Position numbers and translations under genes: made by a program. The notes below the pieces were generated by a model. The model searched no databases. It had not been told where the DNA came from and saw only the letters and a list, made by a program, of their open reading frames with translations. Below, in pieces: positions 1-8,257 of a stretch of DNA of 64,000 nucleotides; positions within the stretch are counted from its first letter, which is position 1, and each line of letters begins with the position of its first letter. This DNA comes from DASUNQ01 sp044866775 (GTDB lineage Bacteria; Acidobacteriota; Thermoanaerobaculia; Multivoradales; UBA5704), in contig JBIOUG010000145.1 of NCBI GenBank assembly GCA_044866775.1, positions 11,015 to 75,014 of the forward strand, given 5' to 3'.

Positions 1-1246
1 CGGCCAGGATCGCCAGCGGGTCCTCGCCGCGCGGGTTGTCCGAGGTGGCGATCGGGACGTCGGCCAGCTCGCCCGCCACCCGCCCCATGAGCGGGCGCTT
101 GCCGGCGTCGCGCTCGCCGCCGCAGCCGAAGACCAGCACCACCCGCCCGCTCGCCAGCTCGCGTGCCGAGCCGAGCGCCGCCGCGAGCGCGGCGTCGGTG
201 TGGGCGTAGTCGACGTAGGCGGCGAAGGGCTGGCCGCGGTCGACCGGCTCGAGCCGCCCGGGGACGGGCTCCTGGCGCGCCAGAGCGCTCTCGACCGCGT
301 CGAGCGGCAGGCCGAGGGCGACCACCGCCGCCGCCGTGGCGAGCAGGTTCGAGAGGTTGAAGCGGCCGCGCAGCGGGCTCGCCAGCGCGAGCGTTCCGGC
401 GGGCGTCGCCACCCGGCCGCGGATGCCCTGCGTGTCGAGCGCCACCTCCAGCGGGCGCACCTCCCCGTGCTCGCCGTAGGTGAGGGCGGCGGGCAGCTCG
501 GCGGCGAGACGGCGGCCGTATGGGTCGTCGAGGTTCACCACCGCGCGCCCGGTCTCTTTCAAGAGCTCGAAGAGCCGGCGCTTGGCCGCGAAGTAGCGCT
601 CCATCGTCACGTGATAGTCGAGGTGGTCGCGCGTCAGGTTGGTGAAGACCGCGACGTCGAGGCCCAGCTCGGCCACCCGTCCCTGCTCGAGGGCGTGCGA
701 GGAGACCTCCATCGCCACCGCCGCGGCGCCGCGGTCGCGCATCCGGCGCAGGGTGCGGAAGAGGTCGGAGGCCTCGGGCGTCGTGCGCTCGCCGGGGAAG
801 CTGTCGCCGCCGAGGCGGTAGCCCAGCGTGCCGATCAGGCCGGCGCGGCGCCCGGCGGCGTCGAGCACGGCGGCCAGGAGCACCGCCACGGTCGACTTGC
901 CGTTGGTGCCGGTCACGCCGGCCATCACCAGCTCGCGGTCGGGATGGGCGTAGAGGCGCGCCGCGAGCGGTGCGAGCAGCGCCCGCGGCGCCTCGCCCGC
1001 GAGCCACGGCACCGAGACCGGCCGCGTCGGCCCCGGCGCGATCACCGCCACCGCCCCGCGCTCGACCGCCTGCCCGGCGAAGCTCCGCCCGTCGTGCCGC
1101 TCGCCTACCCAGGCGACGAAGAGGTCCCCCGCCTCGACCGCCCGCGAGTCGTGCGCGATGCCGGTGATCTCCACCTCCTCCCAGCCCCCGCCGGCAGGCG
1201 GCACCACCGGCAGATCACGGGTCAGCTCTCGCAACTGCACGTCCAT
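1..1246 (-). CDS. murE: MurE, UDP-MurNAc-tripeptide ligase (partial, C-terminus beyond window)
   Basis: Cytoplasmic ATP-dependent ligase that adds the third residue of the peptidoglycan stem peptide. About 415 codons are present and the frame runs off the left edge without a stop. My reverse-strand translation shows the Mur ligase P-loop GVTGTNGKST near residue 110 and, close to the truncated end, DNPRGEDP. In characterised MurE enzymes the DNPR motif recognises meso-diaminopimelate rather than lysine. The ATG at 1246 lies 4 nt after the ftsI stop, and AGAGGT sits directly before it, so it is the downstream member of the mraZ-rsmH-ftsL-ftsI-murE operon. A meso-DAP enzyme also agrees with the dapF gene in this window. 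Confidence 0.95.
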   Translation of the reverse strand, partial: MDVQLRELTRDLPVVPPAGGGWEEVEITGIAHDSRAVEAGDLFVAWVGERHDGRSFAGQAVERGAVAVIAPGPTRPVSVPWLAGEAPRALLAPLAARLYAHPDRELVMAGVTGTNGKSTVAVLLAAVLDAAGRRAGLIGTLGYRLGGDSFPGERTTPEASDLFRTLRRMRDRGAAAVAMEVSSHALEQGRVAELGLDVAVFTNLTRDHLDYHVTMERYFAAKRRLFELLKETGRAVVNLDDPYGRRLAAELPAALTYGEHGEVRPLEVALDTQGIRGRVATPAGTLALASPLRGRFNLSNLLATAAAVVALGLPLDAVESALARQEPVPGRLEPVDRGQPFAAYVDYAHTDAALAAALGSARELASGRVVLVFGCGGERDAGKRPLMGRVAGELADVPIATSDNPRGEDPLAILA

Positions 1247-1250
1247 ACCT

Positions 1251-3134
1251 CTAGAGCCGATTCCGCGGAGGACTCTCTGGCGGTTCGTCCACAAGAAGCT
1301 GCCGGGTCCCAGCCGCCACCGGATTCCCGAGCAGCACCGCCGTGGCGACGGACGGCGCTGCCGGCTCCCCCGTCACCGCTCCCGGCTGTCCCTCCCCCGC
1401 GCTCGGCGCCGGCAGCGCCGCCGTCATGGTGACGATCTCTCCCGGCCACAGCGGCGGCGGCGTGCGGTCGGGGCGCACCCCGAGATAGAGCAGCACTTGC
1501 TGGGCGATGGCACCGAAGAGCGGCGCCGCCACCTGGCCGCCGTGGTACTCCCAGCCCTGCGGCTCGTCGACCGCCACGACGCCGACCAGTACCGGCCGGC
1601 CGGCCGGCGCGAAGCCGACGAAGCTCGGCACGAAGCCGCGGCGCGAGTAGCCGCCGGCGACCGCCTTCTGCGCCGTGCCGGTCTTCCCCGCCACGCGGTA
1701 GCCCGGGACGGCGGCGCCCTTGCCGGTGCCCATCGTCACCACGCCCTCGAGCACCTCGCGCAGCGTCGCGGCGCTTCCCGGCGTGAGCGGCCGGCCGGCG
1801 ACCGGCGGCTGCGGGTAGAGCAGCTCGCCGTCGCCGCCGGTCCCCTGGGCGGCGACGACGTGCGGCTTGAGCAGCGTGCCACCGTTCGCGACCGCGCCGA
1901 CCGCGGCGGCGAGCTGGAGCGGCGTCACCGCGATCCCCTGGCCGAAGGCGGCGTAGGCCTTGGCCAGCGGCTGCCGCCGCCAGAGCGCCAGCGGGTGGAG
2001 GATGCCCGGGCTCTCGCCGGGCAGGTCGACGCCGGTCGGGCGGCCGAAGCCGAAGGCGGTGATGGTGGCGTGGAGCCGCTCGTCGCCGAGCAGGAGCGCG
2101 GTCTTGATCATGCCGACGTTGCTCGATTTGGCCATCACCTCGGCGAAAGTCAGGCGCCCGAACGCCTTGTGGTCGCGGATGCGGATGCCGGCGAGAGTGA
2201 TCCCGCCCATCTCGCACTCGAAAGGATCGCTCGGCACCACCAGGCCGGCGTCGAAGGCGGCGGCGGCGGTGATCACCTTGAAGGTGGACCCCGGCTCGTA
2301 AACGTCCATGATGGCGCGGTTGCGCCAGCGCGCCGGCGAGGCCGTCCCGAACTCGTTGGGATCGAAGCCCGGGTAGCTCGCCATCGCCAGCACGCCTCCG
2401 GTCGCCGGGTCGAGGATGACCGCCGTCCCCTTCGCGGCGTGGTGCTCCTCGACCGCCCGCGCCAGCTCGCGCTCGACGATGTGCTGGATCGTGGCGTCGA
2501 GGGTCAGGTGGAGGTCGCGGCCGGGTTGCGGCAGGCTGACGGCCAGGTCGGGCGCGATCACCGTGCCGCGCCGGGCGTCGCGCAGCACCGTGCGCCGGCC
2601 GGCGCGGCCGGCCACCACCTCGTCGTAGACCAGCTCGACGCCGGCCAGGCCGCCGTCGTCGGTGCCGACGTAGCCGAGCACCTGCGCCGCCAGCTCGCGC
2701 ATCGGGTAGTAGCGCTTGCTCTCCTGGAGGAAGTGGATGCCCGGGAGGTTGCGGCGGCGCAGCTCCTCGGCGACCGGCGGATCGAGCTTCCGCGCCACCC
2801 AGGCGAAGCGCTTCTCCGAGTCGAGCAGGCGGCGGAGCTTGCCGGCGTCGGCGCCGAGCACCTCCGCCAGCTCGCCCGCCAGCGCCGCCGGGTCGGCGAC
2901 GTCGCGCGGCACGGCGAAGGCCGAGTCGACCTGCACCGACACCGCCAGCTCGCGGCCGCGAGCGTCGTAGATCGTGCCGCGCTCGGGGGTCAGCTCGACG
3001 ACCGTCTGCTGCTGGCCGGCGGCGCGCTCGGCGTAGTGGGCGTAGCGCACCACCTGGAGGTAGTAGAGGCGCCCGGCGACGGCCGCGGTCCAGCCGAAGA
3101 GGAAGAGCGCGACGAAGACGAGGCGGCTCTTCAC
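1251..3134 (-). CDS. ftsI: FtsI/PBP2-type peptidoglycan transpeptidase
   Basis: Inner-membrane class B penicillin-binding protein that cross-links septal peptidoglycan. At 627 aa it has one N-terminal membrane segment (residues about 4-22), a PBP dimerisation region, and a transpeptidase domain. The domain carries all three active-site motifs: SxxK as GSTFKV (about residue 285), SSN as AKSSNVG, and KTGTAQK (about residue 490). No PASTA repeats are evident at the C-terminus, which is instead proline/alanine rich. The start overlaps the upstream FtsL-like gene by 4 nt and the stop is 4 nt before murE, showing tight translational coupling in the division and wall operon. Confidence 0.96.
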   Translation of the reverse strand: MKSRLVFVALFLFGWTAAVAGRLYYLQVVRYAHYAERAAGQQQTVVELTPERGTIYDARGRELAVSVQVDSAFAVPRDVADPAALAGELAEVLGADAGKLRRLLDSEKRFAWVARKLDPPVAEELRRRNLPGIHFLQESKRYYPMRELAAQVLGYVGTDDGGLAGVELVYDEVVAGRAGRRTVLRDARRGTVIAPDLAVSLPQPGRDLHLTLDATIQHIVERELARAVEEHHAAKGTAVILDPATGGVLAMASYPGFDPNEFGTASPARWRNRAIMDVYEPGSTFKVITAAAAFDAGLVVPSDPFECEMGGITLAGIRIRDHKAFGRLTFAEVMAKSSNVGMIKTALLLGDERLHATITAFGFGRPTGVDLPGESPGILHPLALWRRQPLAKAYAAFGQGIAVTPLQLAAAVGAVANGGTLLKPHVVAAQGTGGDGELLYPQPPVAGRPLTPGSAATLREVLEGVVTMGTGKGAAVPGYRVAGKTGTAQKAVAGGYSRRGFVPSFVGFAPAGRPVLVGVVAVDEPQGWEYHGGQVAAPLFGAIAQQVLLYLGVRPDRTPPPLWPGEIVTMTAALPAPSAGEGQPGAVTGEPAAPSVATAVLLGNPVAAGTRQLLVDEPPESPPRNRL

Positions 3135-3475
3135 CGCAGCTCCTCCCAGAACAGCACCTGCTGGATGCCGGGCGGCTGCATGCCCAGCTCGTCCACCGCC
3201 CGGCGCTCGATGCGCTGCGGGCTCGCGAGATAGGACGCCTCGAGCAGGAGCTGGCGCTCGAGGCGCTCCAGCTCCTCGCGCCGGCGCTCCAGCTCGTCGA
3301 TCCGATAGCCGGCGCGGAGCTGCTCGGCGTGAATCCAGGTGTACGACAGGAGACCCCCTCCGAGGCAGCCCACGGCGAGCAAGACGGCTGCCAGCTCGCG
3401 CAGGCGGCGGCGGTCGCGCTCGCGCACGAGATAGCTGTTGGCGACCGGCCGCCGCACGGAGTACGGGGTCTTCAC
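3131..3475 (-). CDS. ftsL: FtsL-like division protein
   Basis: Small bitopic protein of 114 aa with a basic cytoplasmic N-terminus, one membrane segment (about residues 28-47), and a Leu/Glu/Arg-rich coiled-coil stretch (about 55-85, DELERRREELERLERQ). The C-terminal part, with SPQRIERRA and ELGM, resembles the FtsL/DivIC signature in which a coiled coil is followed by an ERxAxxELGM-like segment. FtsL links FtsB/FtsQ to the FtsW-FtsI synthase. Family assignment rests on topology, size and position between rsmH and ftsI, because FtsL sequences diverge strongly. Confidence 0.85.
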   Translation of the reverse strand: MKTPYSVRRPVANSYLVRERDRRRLRELAAVLLAVGCLGGGLLSYTWIHAEQLRAGYRIDELERRREELERLERQLLLEASYLASPQRIERRAVDELGMQPPGIQQVLFWEELR

Positions 3476-3476
3476 G

Positions 3477-4406
3477 CTAGATCCTTCGCGCCGCCCGCAG
3501 CCGCGCCGATCTGGCGCGCGGGTTCAGCTCGACCTCGGCCTCGCTCGGCCGCACCGGCTTCTTGGTCAGCACCTCGATCGCCTGCGTCTCCGCGTGCGGG
3601 CGGCCGGTGATCTGGTCGATCTCGCCGCGCGCCAGGTCGCGCAGGGTGTTCTTGACGATGCGGTCCTCGAGGCTGTGGTAGGAGATGACGACCAGGCGGC
3701 CGTCGCTGGCGAGCAGTCGCACCACCTGCTCGACGGCGCCGCGCAGGCCGGCGAGCTCGCGGTTGACCGCGATGCGCAGGGCCTGGAAGACGCGGGTGGC
3801 GGGATCGACCCGCCCCTCGCGGTCGCCGGGCCTCCGCCGCTTGACGCGGTCGATCAACGTCTTGAGCTGCCCGGTCGTCTCGAGCGGCGCCTCGGCGCGC
3901 GCCGCGACGATGGCGCGGGCGATGCGCCGCGCCTGCCGCTCCTCTCCGTACTCCCTCAGGATGTTCTCCAACTCGCCCTCCGAGCTGCTGGTGAGGAGGT
4001 CCGCCGCGGTCGGCCCGCGGCGGCCCATGCGCATGTCGAGCGGGGCGTCGAAGCGGAAGCTGAAGCCGCGCTCGGGGGTGTCGAGCTGCAGCGAGGAGAC
4101 GCCGAGGTCGGCCAGGAAGCCGGCGATCGAGTCGATCCCCTCGCGGGCGAGAAGGTCCGCGAGCTGGTGGAAGTCGCCTTCGACCAGCCGCACGCGGTCG
4201 CCGAAGGGGCCGAGACGCGCGGCCGCGTGCGCCAGGGCGTCGGGGTCGCGGTCGATGCCGAGCAGGCGCGTCCCGGGATGTGCGGCGAGAAGGGCCTCGG
4301 CGTGGCCGCCGAGGCCGACCGTGCCGTCGACGAAGAGGCCGCCCCGCGCGGGCGCGAGGAGCTCCAGGGTCTCGGCGACCAGGACGGGAGTGTGCTGTCC
4401 ATACAC
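3477..4406 (-). CDS. rsmH: RsmH, 16S rRNA (cytosine-1402-N4) methyltransferase
   Basis: SAM-dependent methyltransferase (formerly MraW) acting on C1402 of 16S rRNA. At 309 aa it matches the family length. The N-terminus HTPVLVAETLELL, the SAM-binding VDGTVGLGGHAEALL, and the motif ISYHSLEDRIVK near residue 240 are typical. The C-terminal tail NPRARSARLRAARRI is also characteristic of RsmH. It follows mraZ by 15 nt and precedes ftsL by 1 nt, the canonical mra/dcw order. A longer frame starting upstream in another register is a shadow. Confidence 0.97.
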   Translation of the reverse strand: MYGQHTPVLVAETLELLAPARGGLFVDGTVGLGGHAEALLAAHPGTRLLGIDRDPDALAHAAARLGPFGDRVRLVEGDFHQLADLLAREGIDSIAGFLADLGVSSLQLDTPERGFSFRFDAPLDMRMGRRGPTAADLLTSSSEGELENILREYGEERQARRIARAIVAARAEAPLETTGQLKTLIDRVKRRRPGDREGRVDPATRVFQALRIAVNRELAGLRGAVEQVVRLLASDGRLVVISYHSLEDRIVKNTLRDLARGEIDQITGRPHAETQAIEVLTKKPVRPSEAEVELNPRARSARLRAARRI

Positions 4407-4421
4407 CGGCTCTGTCGTGTC

Positions 4422-4868
4422 CTAGATCCCGCGCTCCGTCAGCTCGCGCCGGTCCTCCTTGGTGAACGGCCGCTCCTCGAGCCGCCGCTCGAACCGCTCG
4501 CGGTTCCACACCACCAGGTGGTCGATGCGCGCGCTCACCACCACGTCGACGTCGGCGCTCATACCGGCGCTCTCGCGGAGGATCTGGGGAATCACCAGCC
4601 GCCCCTGCCCGTCCAGCCGCACCTGCTGGCCGAAGTAGCTGACCCGCTCGAGGTACTTCGTCCTGGCGTCATCGGTCGACGGCACCTTCGCGAGGCGCCC
4701 TTCGATCTCCTCCCACACCGGCAGCGGATAGAGGTAGGCCGAGTCGCCGTCGACCGAGGTGACGAAGAGGTCGGGCCCGTAGCGCTCCTCGATCACGCGG
4801 CGGAAGTCCGTCGGGATCTTCAGTCGTCCCTTGTCGTCCACCTTCGCCGGTGCACTCCCGCGGAACAT
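4422..4868 (-). CDS. mraZ: MraZ transcriptional regulator
   Basis: First gene of the division cluster, about 148 aa. It has two SpoVT/AbrB-like MraZ repeats, seen as VDDKGRLKIPTDFR (N-terminal) and LDGQGRLVIPQILRE (C-terminal), each with the DxxGR core. In E. coli MraZ binds TGG-containing direct repeats ahead of its own operon and represses it. The ATG at 4868 is preferred over an in-frame GTG at 4877 because GAGGAG lies 8 nt before the ATG. Four TGG repeats with an exact 10-bp period lie 53-85 bp upstream, which supports autoregulation here. Confidence 0.96.
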   Translation of the reverse strand: MFRGSAPAKVDDKGRLKIPTDFRRVIEERYGPDLFVTSVDGDSAYLYPLPVWEEIEGRLAKVPSTDDARTKYLERVSYFGQQVRLDGQGRLVIPQILRESAGMSADVDVVVSARIDHLVVWNRERFERRLEERPFTKEDRRELTERGI

Positions 4869-4920
4869 CGGACACACTCCTCAGAGCCGAACTGCTGAGG
4901 CGGAATCCTAGCAGTGGCAA

Positions 4921-4953
4921 CCACTTTTGTCCATTTTTTTCCACTGAGTTCCA
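4921..4953 (-). promoter_or_regulatory. MraZ operator: four TGG direct repeats, 10-bp period
   Basis: On the plus strand CCA begins at 4921, 4931, 4941 and 4951, so the mraZ strand reads TGG every 10 bp, four times, in an AT-rich block unlike its GC-rich surroundings. Known MraZ boxes are TGG-containing pentamers separated by 5 bp, which gives the same 10-bp phasing. The block ends 53 bp before the mraZ start codon. Autorepression is inferred. Confidence 0.8.
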
Positions 4954-4971
4954 CCAGACCGGCGGATGCGA

Positions 4972-4998
4972 GCAAACGCCCGTGCGGCGGGCGTTTGC
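4972..4998. terminator. 11-bp perfect hairpin, possible terminator
   Basis: GCAAACGCCCG (4972-4982) pairs perfectly with CGGGCGTTTGC (4988-4998) around a 5-nt loop. It lies just after the minus-strand stop of the broken vWA gene and before the mraZ operator, so it probably separates the two units. No T-run follows on either strand, so Rho-independent termination is not certain. Confidence 0.45.
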
Positions 4999-5023
4999 GG
5001 CGCGTGCGGCGCTTACGTTCTAT

Positions 5024-5911
5024 TTACGCTGGCGAGCGGTAGTGCACGACGACCCAGCGGCGCTCGGTGTCGTCGCGGTAGGCGAAGCCGAAGTCGCGGC
5101 CGGAGCCCGCGACCAGCCGCGGCTCGGCGCACACGTGCCCTTCGCCGTGGCGCGCCGAGAAGACGCGCTCGCCGCTCGCGAGGTCGACGACGGCGAGCGA
5201 TGCGGGGCCGGGGCCGCGCGTCTCCAGCCGCTGCGCCAGGAGGAGGTAGCGGCCGCCGCCACCAAGCGCCATCGGCGTCGGGGTCGCCGGCGTCGAAGGT
5301 GAAGCCGTCCTCGGCCGTGCAGTCGCCGGTCAGGATGGCGTCGATGTTGATGCCGCGCGCCGCCGCCTGCGCCTGCACCGTGGGGCCGAGCCCGGGGTCG
5401 CGCGCCGAGGCGTCGGTGGCGAGGACGATGCGCCCGCCCGGGAGCTGGATGTCGGAGCGCCCGGTCGGGAAGGTGGTGATCGCCGACAGCAGCGCCGAGT
5501 TCATCGCCTCGGGGCAGTCGCCGCCGCCCGAGGCGAAGAGCGCGTTGATCTGCGCGCGCAGCGCCTCGAGGTCGCAGGTCAGGCCGCGGTTGGTGACGTT
5601 GGCCTTGAAGGTGACGAGACCGAGCGTCGGCGCCTCGTCCAAGGCGAGGAGCTGGTTCAGGATCGTGTTGACCGACGCCTTCACCCGGGCGATGTCGTTG
5701 CCCATGCTGCCGGTGTCGTCGATGACGAACATCACCGTGCGCGCTTCTTCTTGAGCATCTTGATGAGCTGCTCGGCGGTGCCGCCGCCCACCTTGCTGCG
5801 GATGTCCTGCTCGACCGAGTCGAGGTAGGTTCCGGTCGCCGTCTTGGCCGCGCCCACGGCCGCCCCGTGCCGCGCACGGTTGGGCACGCCGGCCGCGTCC
5901 TCGTCCTTGTT
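5024..5911 (-). pseudogene. vWA-domain protein, disrupted by two frameshifts and lacking a start
   Basis: The best-preserved part encodes a von Willebrand A domain: VMFVIDDTGSMG (MIDAS DxGS-like motif), then TLGLVTFKANV and RIVLATDASARDPG. The upstream piece, reading SVEQDIRSKVGGG and LIKMLKKKR, is in another frame and must shift by one base in an AAG-rich stretch (about 5755) to join VMFVID. A second shift near 5270 leads to a C-terminal piece reading ALGGGGRYLLLAQRLE and ending HYRSP before TAA. The upstream piece runs without a start codon straight back to the stop of the neighbouring PPIase gene. It is either a decayed, 5'-truncated gene or one damaged by indel errors. Confidence 0.7.
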
Positions 5912-7174
5912 TCAGTACGGTGGCTCGTCCTCGGGTGGCTGCGGCTCGATCGGCTTCGGCACCGGGAGCTGGCCGGGGTCGCCGGGGTCGAGGCCCTGCG
6001 TCGGCGAAGGCGCCGGCGCGACGGGCGCCTCGGCGGGCTCGGGGATCGCTTCCGCGGGCGTCTCGGAGACGGGCGCGGCCCCCCCTTCGATCACCTCTTC
6101 CGGCAGCCCCGTGCCGAGCAGGCGGCGGAAATCGGCGGCCTCGGCCGGCGGCTTGGCGACGACGTAGGACTGCTCCTGCAGCTCCTTCATGTACTTGGCG
6201 ATCTCGACGCGGTAGACGCGGTCCTCCTCCTCGCGGCGCAGCGTCTCCTCCGCCTCGGCGAAGGTCTGCACGCGCGACGGCCGCACCTCGAGGACGTGCA
6301 CCACGTGCAGCCCGCCGCGGCTGGCGACCGGCTCGCTCACCTGCCCGGAGGTCAGCCGGAAGGCGGCAGTCTCGAGCTCCTTCGCCAGATCGCCGGGACC
6401 GACCCAGCCGATCTCGCTGATGCCGCTGGTCACGCCCTCGGCCGCGTACTTCGCCACCAGCTCCGACTGCGGCGCCCCCTTCGCCAGCTCCTCGCGCACC
6501 TCGGCGGCGATCCGCTGCCGCTCCTCGAGCGGGCGGCCGCTCGCCTCGAGCACCACGACCTCGCGCACGCGCCGCTGCTCGGGGAGCCGGAAGCGGTCCG
6601 GGTTGCGGCCGTAGACCCGGCGCAGGTCCTCCTCGTTGACCACCACCCGGTCCTGCACCTCGCGCTCCATGACCCCGCGCATGCGGAGGTTGCGCCCGAT
6701 CTGCGCGCGGAGCTGCTCCTCGGTCATGCCCGACTCCGCGAGCGCCTGCTGAAATTGCTCGTCCGTCGTGATGCCGTTGCTCTCCTTCATGCGGTCGATC
6801 ATCGCCTGCACGCGCTCGGCGGGGGCCTCGATCGAGAGCTGGTCGGCGCGCGACTGCAGGAGGACCTCCTCGAACAGCTCCTTGAAGACGTGCTCGGGGC
6901 CGTCCTCGAGGAGCCGCCGGCGCTCGTCCGGCGCCAGCTCGCGGCGCTGCGCCTCGGCGAACATCGTGTCGCGGCGCTGCTGGTAGTCGTAGAGGGTGGC
7001 GATGCGGTCGTTGATCCGCAGCACGATCCGGTTCAGCTCCTCGGCGCCGGCAGCCGGCGGCAGGGCCAGCGCGCCGGCGAGGCAGGCGAGGGTGACGGCC
7101 GTGGCGGCGAGGCGCCGCGGGCTACGGGGTGTCCGACGTCGTGGTGTCCGATGGTCCAGGTGGGTTTGCGGCAC
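5912..7174 (-). CDS. SurA-like periplasmic peptidyl-prolyl isomerase/chaperone
   Basis: Exported protein of 420 aa with a basic N-terminus and hydrophobic signal segment (about residues 23-45, ending PAAGA). A SurA_N-type helical chaperone region follows (about 48-185). Then comes one parvulin (PpiC) domain at about 195-310, recognised from RVREVVVLEASG, SEIGWVGPGDLAKELE and GGLHVVHVLEVRP. The tail of about 60 residues is rich in Pro, Glu and Ala. The GTG start at 7174 overlaps the upstream PPIase gene by 53 nt, so the pair is probably translationally coupled. The likely role is folding of outer-membrane proteins in the periplasm. Only one PpiC domain is visible, whereas E. coli SurA has two. 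Confidence 0.85.
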   Translation of the reverse strand: MPQTHLDHRTPRRRTPRSPRRLAATAVTLACLAGALALPPAAGAEELNRIVLRINDRIATLYDYQQRRDTMFAEAQRRELAPDERRRLLEDGPEHVFKELFEEVLLQSRADQLSIEAPAERVQAMIDRMKESNGITTDEQFQQALAESGMTEEQLRAQIGRNLRMRGVMEREVQDRVVVNEEDLRRVYGRNPDRFRLPEQRRVREVVVLEASGRPLEERQRIAAEVREELAKGAPQSELVAKYAAEGVTSGISEIGWVGPGDLAKELETAAFRLTSGQVSEPVASRGGLHVVHVLEVRPSRVQTFAEAEETLRREEEDRVYRVEIAKYMKELQEQSYVVAKPPAEAADFRRLLGTGLPEEVIEGGAAPVSETPAEAIPEPAEAPVAPAPSPTQGLDPGDPGQLPVPKPIEPQPPEDEPPY

Positions 7175-8003
7175 TGTAGATCCCTTCGTAATCGAACGGC
7201 AGGTTCCGCTCGTAGACCTCGACAGTGTAGCGGCTGCGGGCCTCTTCGACCAGCGCCGCGAGCCAGCGGTCGGCGCGCTCGCTGCGCAGCCGGCGCACGA
7301 TCTCGGGCCGGGCGGCGGCGAGCGGCACCACCTCGGCCGGCAGCCGCGCCACCACCTGGAAGAGGTGGAACCCGTACTCCGCGGGCACGACCCCGCTCAC
7401 CTCCCCCTCCTCGAGGGCGAAGATCTCGGCCGCCAGGGCCGCCGGCAGGTCGCGCCGCGCCAGCTCCCCCTGCAGCCCGCCCCGCTCGGCGCTCGGATCG
7501 CGCGACACCCGCCGCGCCACCGCCGCGAAGTCCTCGCCGCCCAACACCTCGGCCCGCGCCCGCTCGGCCGCCTCCCGCTCCTCGACCAGGATCTGCCGCA
7601 GCAACACCCGCTCGGGCCGCGAGAACTCCTCCAGGTGCGCGTCGTAATACGCCCGCACCGCCCCCTCGGCCGGCCCCTCCCCCACCCCCTGCCGCAGCAG
7701 CGCATCCACCGCCCGCCGCCGGTTCGCCGTCACCGGAATCCCCCGCTCCCCCGCCACCCGCGCCAGCAGCTCCTCGTCGAGGAACTGATCGAACAGCCGC
7801 GACAGCACGTCCCCCGCCAGCACCGCTTCGTCGTCCCCCACCGTCCGCGCCACCGCCTGCTCGAACGCCGCGTACCGCACCTCCTCCTCCCCAATCCGCG
7901 CCACCACGTCCGGCGCCAACGCCTCCTCCCGTCGGCACCCCATCATCAGAATGGACGTCAAAAAGACGATCAGGTAGGGCAAGACAGGTCCAGTCTTTCG
8001 CAA
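7122..8003 (-). CDS. PpiC-type peptidyl-prolyl isomerase lipoprotein (PrsA/SurA-like)
   Basis: About 293 aa. I chose the TTG at 8003 because it gives a compact lipoprotein signal with an N-terminal Arg-Lys, the core LPYLIVFLTSIL and Cys in MMGC. GGAG lies about 11 nt before it, and no ATG gives a sensible signal. The mature protein has a helical N-terminal region, a parvulin domain recognisable by VLLRQILVE, FAAVARRVSRDPSAERGG and EYGFHLFQVV, and a short C-terminal helix. It is the first of two consecutive PPIase genes downstream of mfd. It is probably anchored to an envelope membrane and helps fold exported proteins. Confidence 0.8.
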   Translation of the reverse strand: MRKTGPVLPYLIVFLTSILMMGCRREEALAPDVVARIGEEEVRYAAFEQAVARTVGDDEAVLAGDVLSRLFDQFLDEELLARVAGERGIPVTANRRRAVDALLRQGVGEGPAEGAVRAYYDAHLEEFSRPERVLLRQILVEEREAAERARAEVLGGEDFAAVARRVSRDPSAERGGLQGELARRDLPAALAAEIFALEEGEVSGVVPAEYGFHLFQVVARLPAEVVPLAAARPEIVRRLRSERADRWLAALVEEARSRYTVEVYERNLPFDYEGIYSAANPPGPSDTTTSDTP

Positions 8004-8030
8004 CGGCGTAGCCCGGTCTCCGGGGCCGGT

Positions 8031-8185
8031 CAGGTCTCCGAGCAGCGGGCGCTCCCGCCGCCGGCTCCCGCCAAAGTCCACTGGAAAGTGGGGCGGAGCC
8101 CAAACGCGCTCTGTGTCCACCGCGCCTCTGAACCAGCATCGCGAAGCGACCGGCGTACAAGGAGTGCCCGCTGCTCGGAGACCTG
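8031..8185. repeat. 25-bp inverted repeat between mfd and the PPIase gene
   Basis: 8031-8055 is complementary to 8161-8185 with one mismatch (the outer 20 bp are perfect; core CAGGTCTCCGAGCAGCGGGC). The 105 nt between the arms carry no convincing gene. It fills most of the 254-nt gap between mfd and the lipoprotein PPIase gene and could form a long stem in the mRNA. Confidence 0.7.
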
Positions 8186-8257
8186 CCCGACCCCCACACC
8201 GGATCGCTCGACGACGCGCACCCGCGGGTGGCATGCTCACCAGCCCACGAAACAAGC

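Noticed and set aside
200..3233. Long plus-strand frames over the murE-ftsI region
   Set aside because: They are high-GC shadows of minus-strand genes whose active-site motifs are intact; the plus frames are Arg/Ala/Pro-rich and have no motif.
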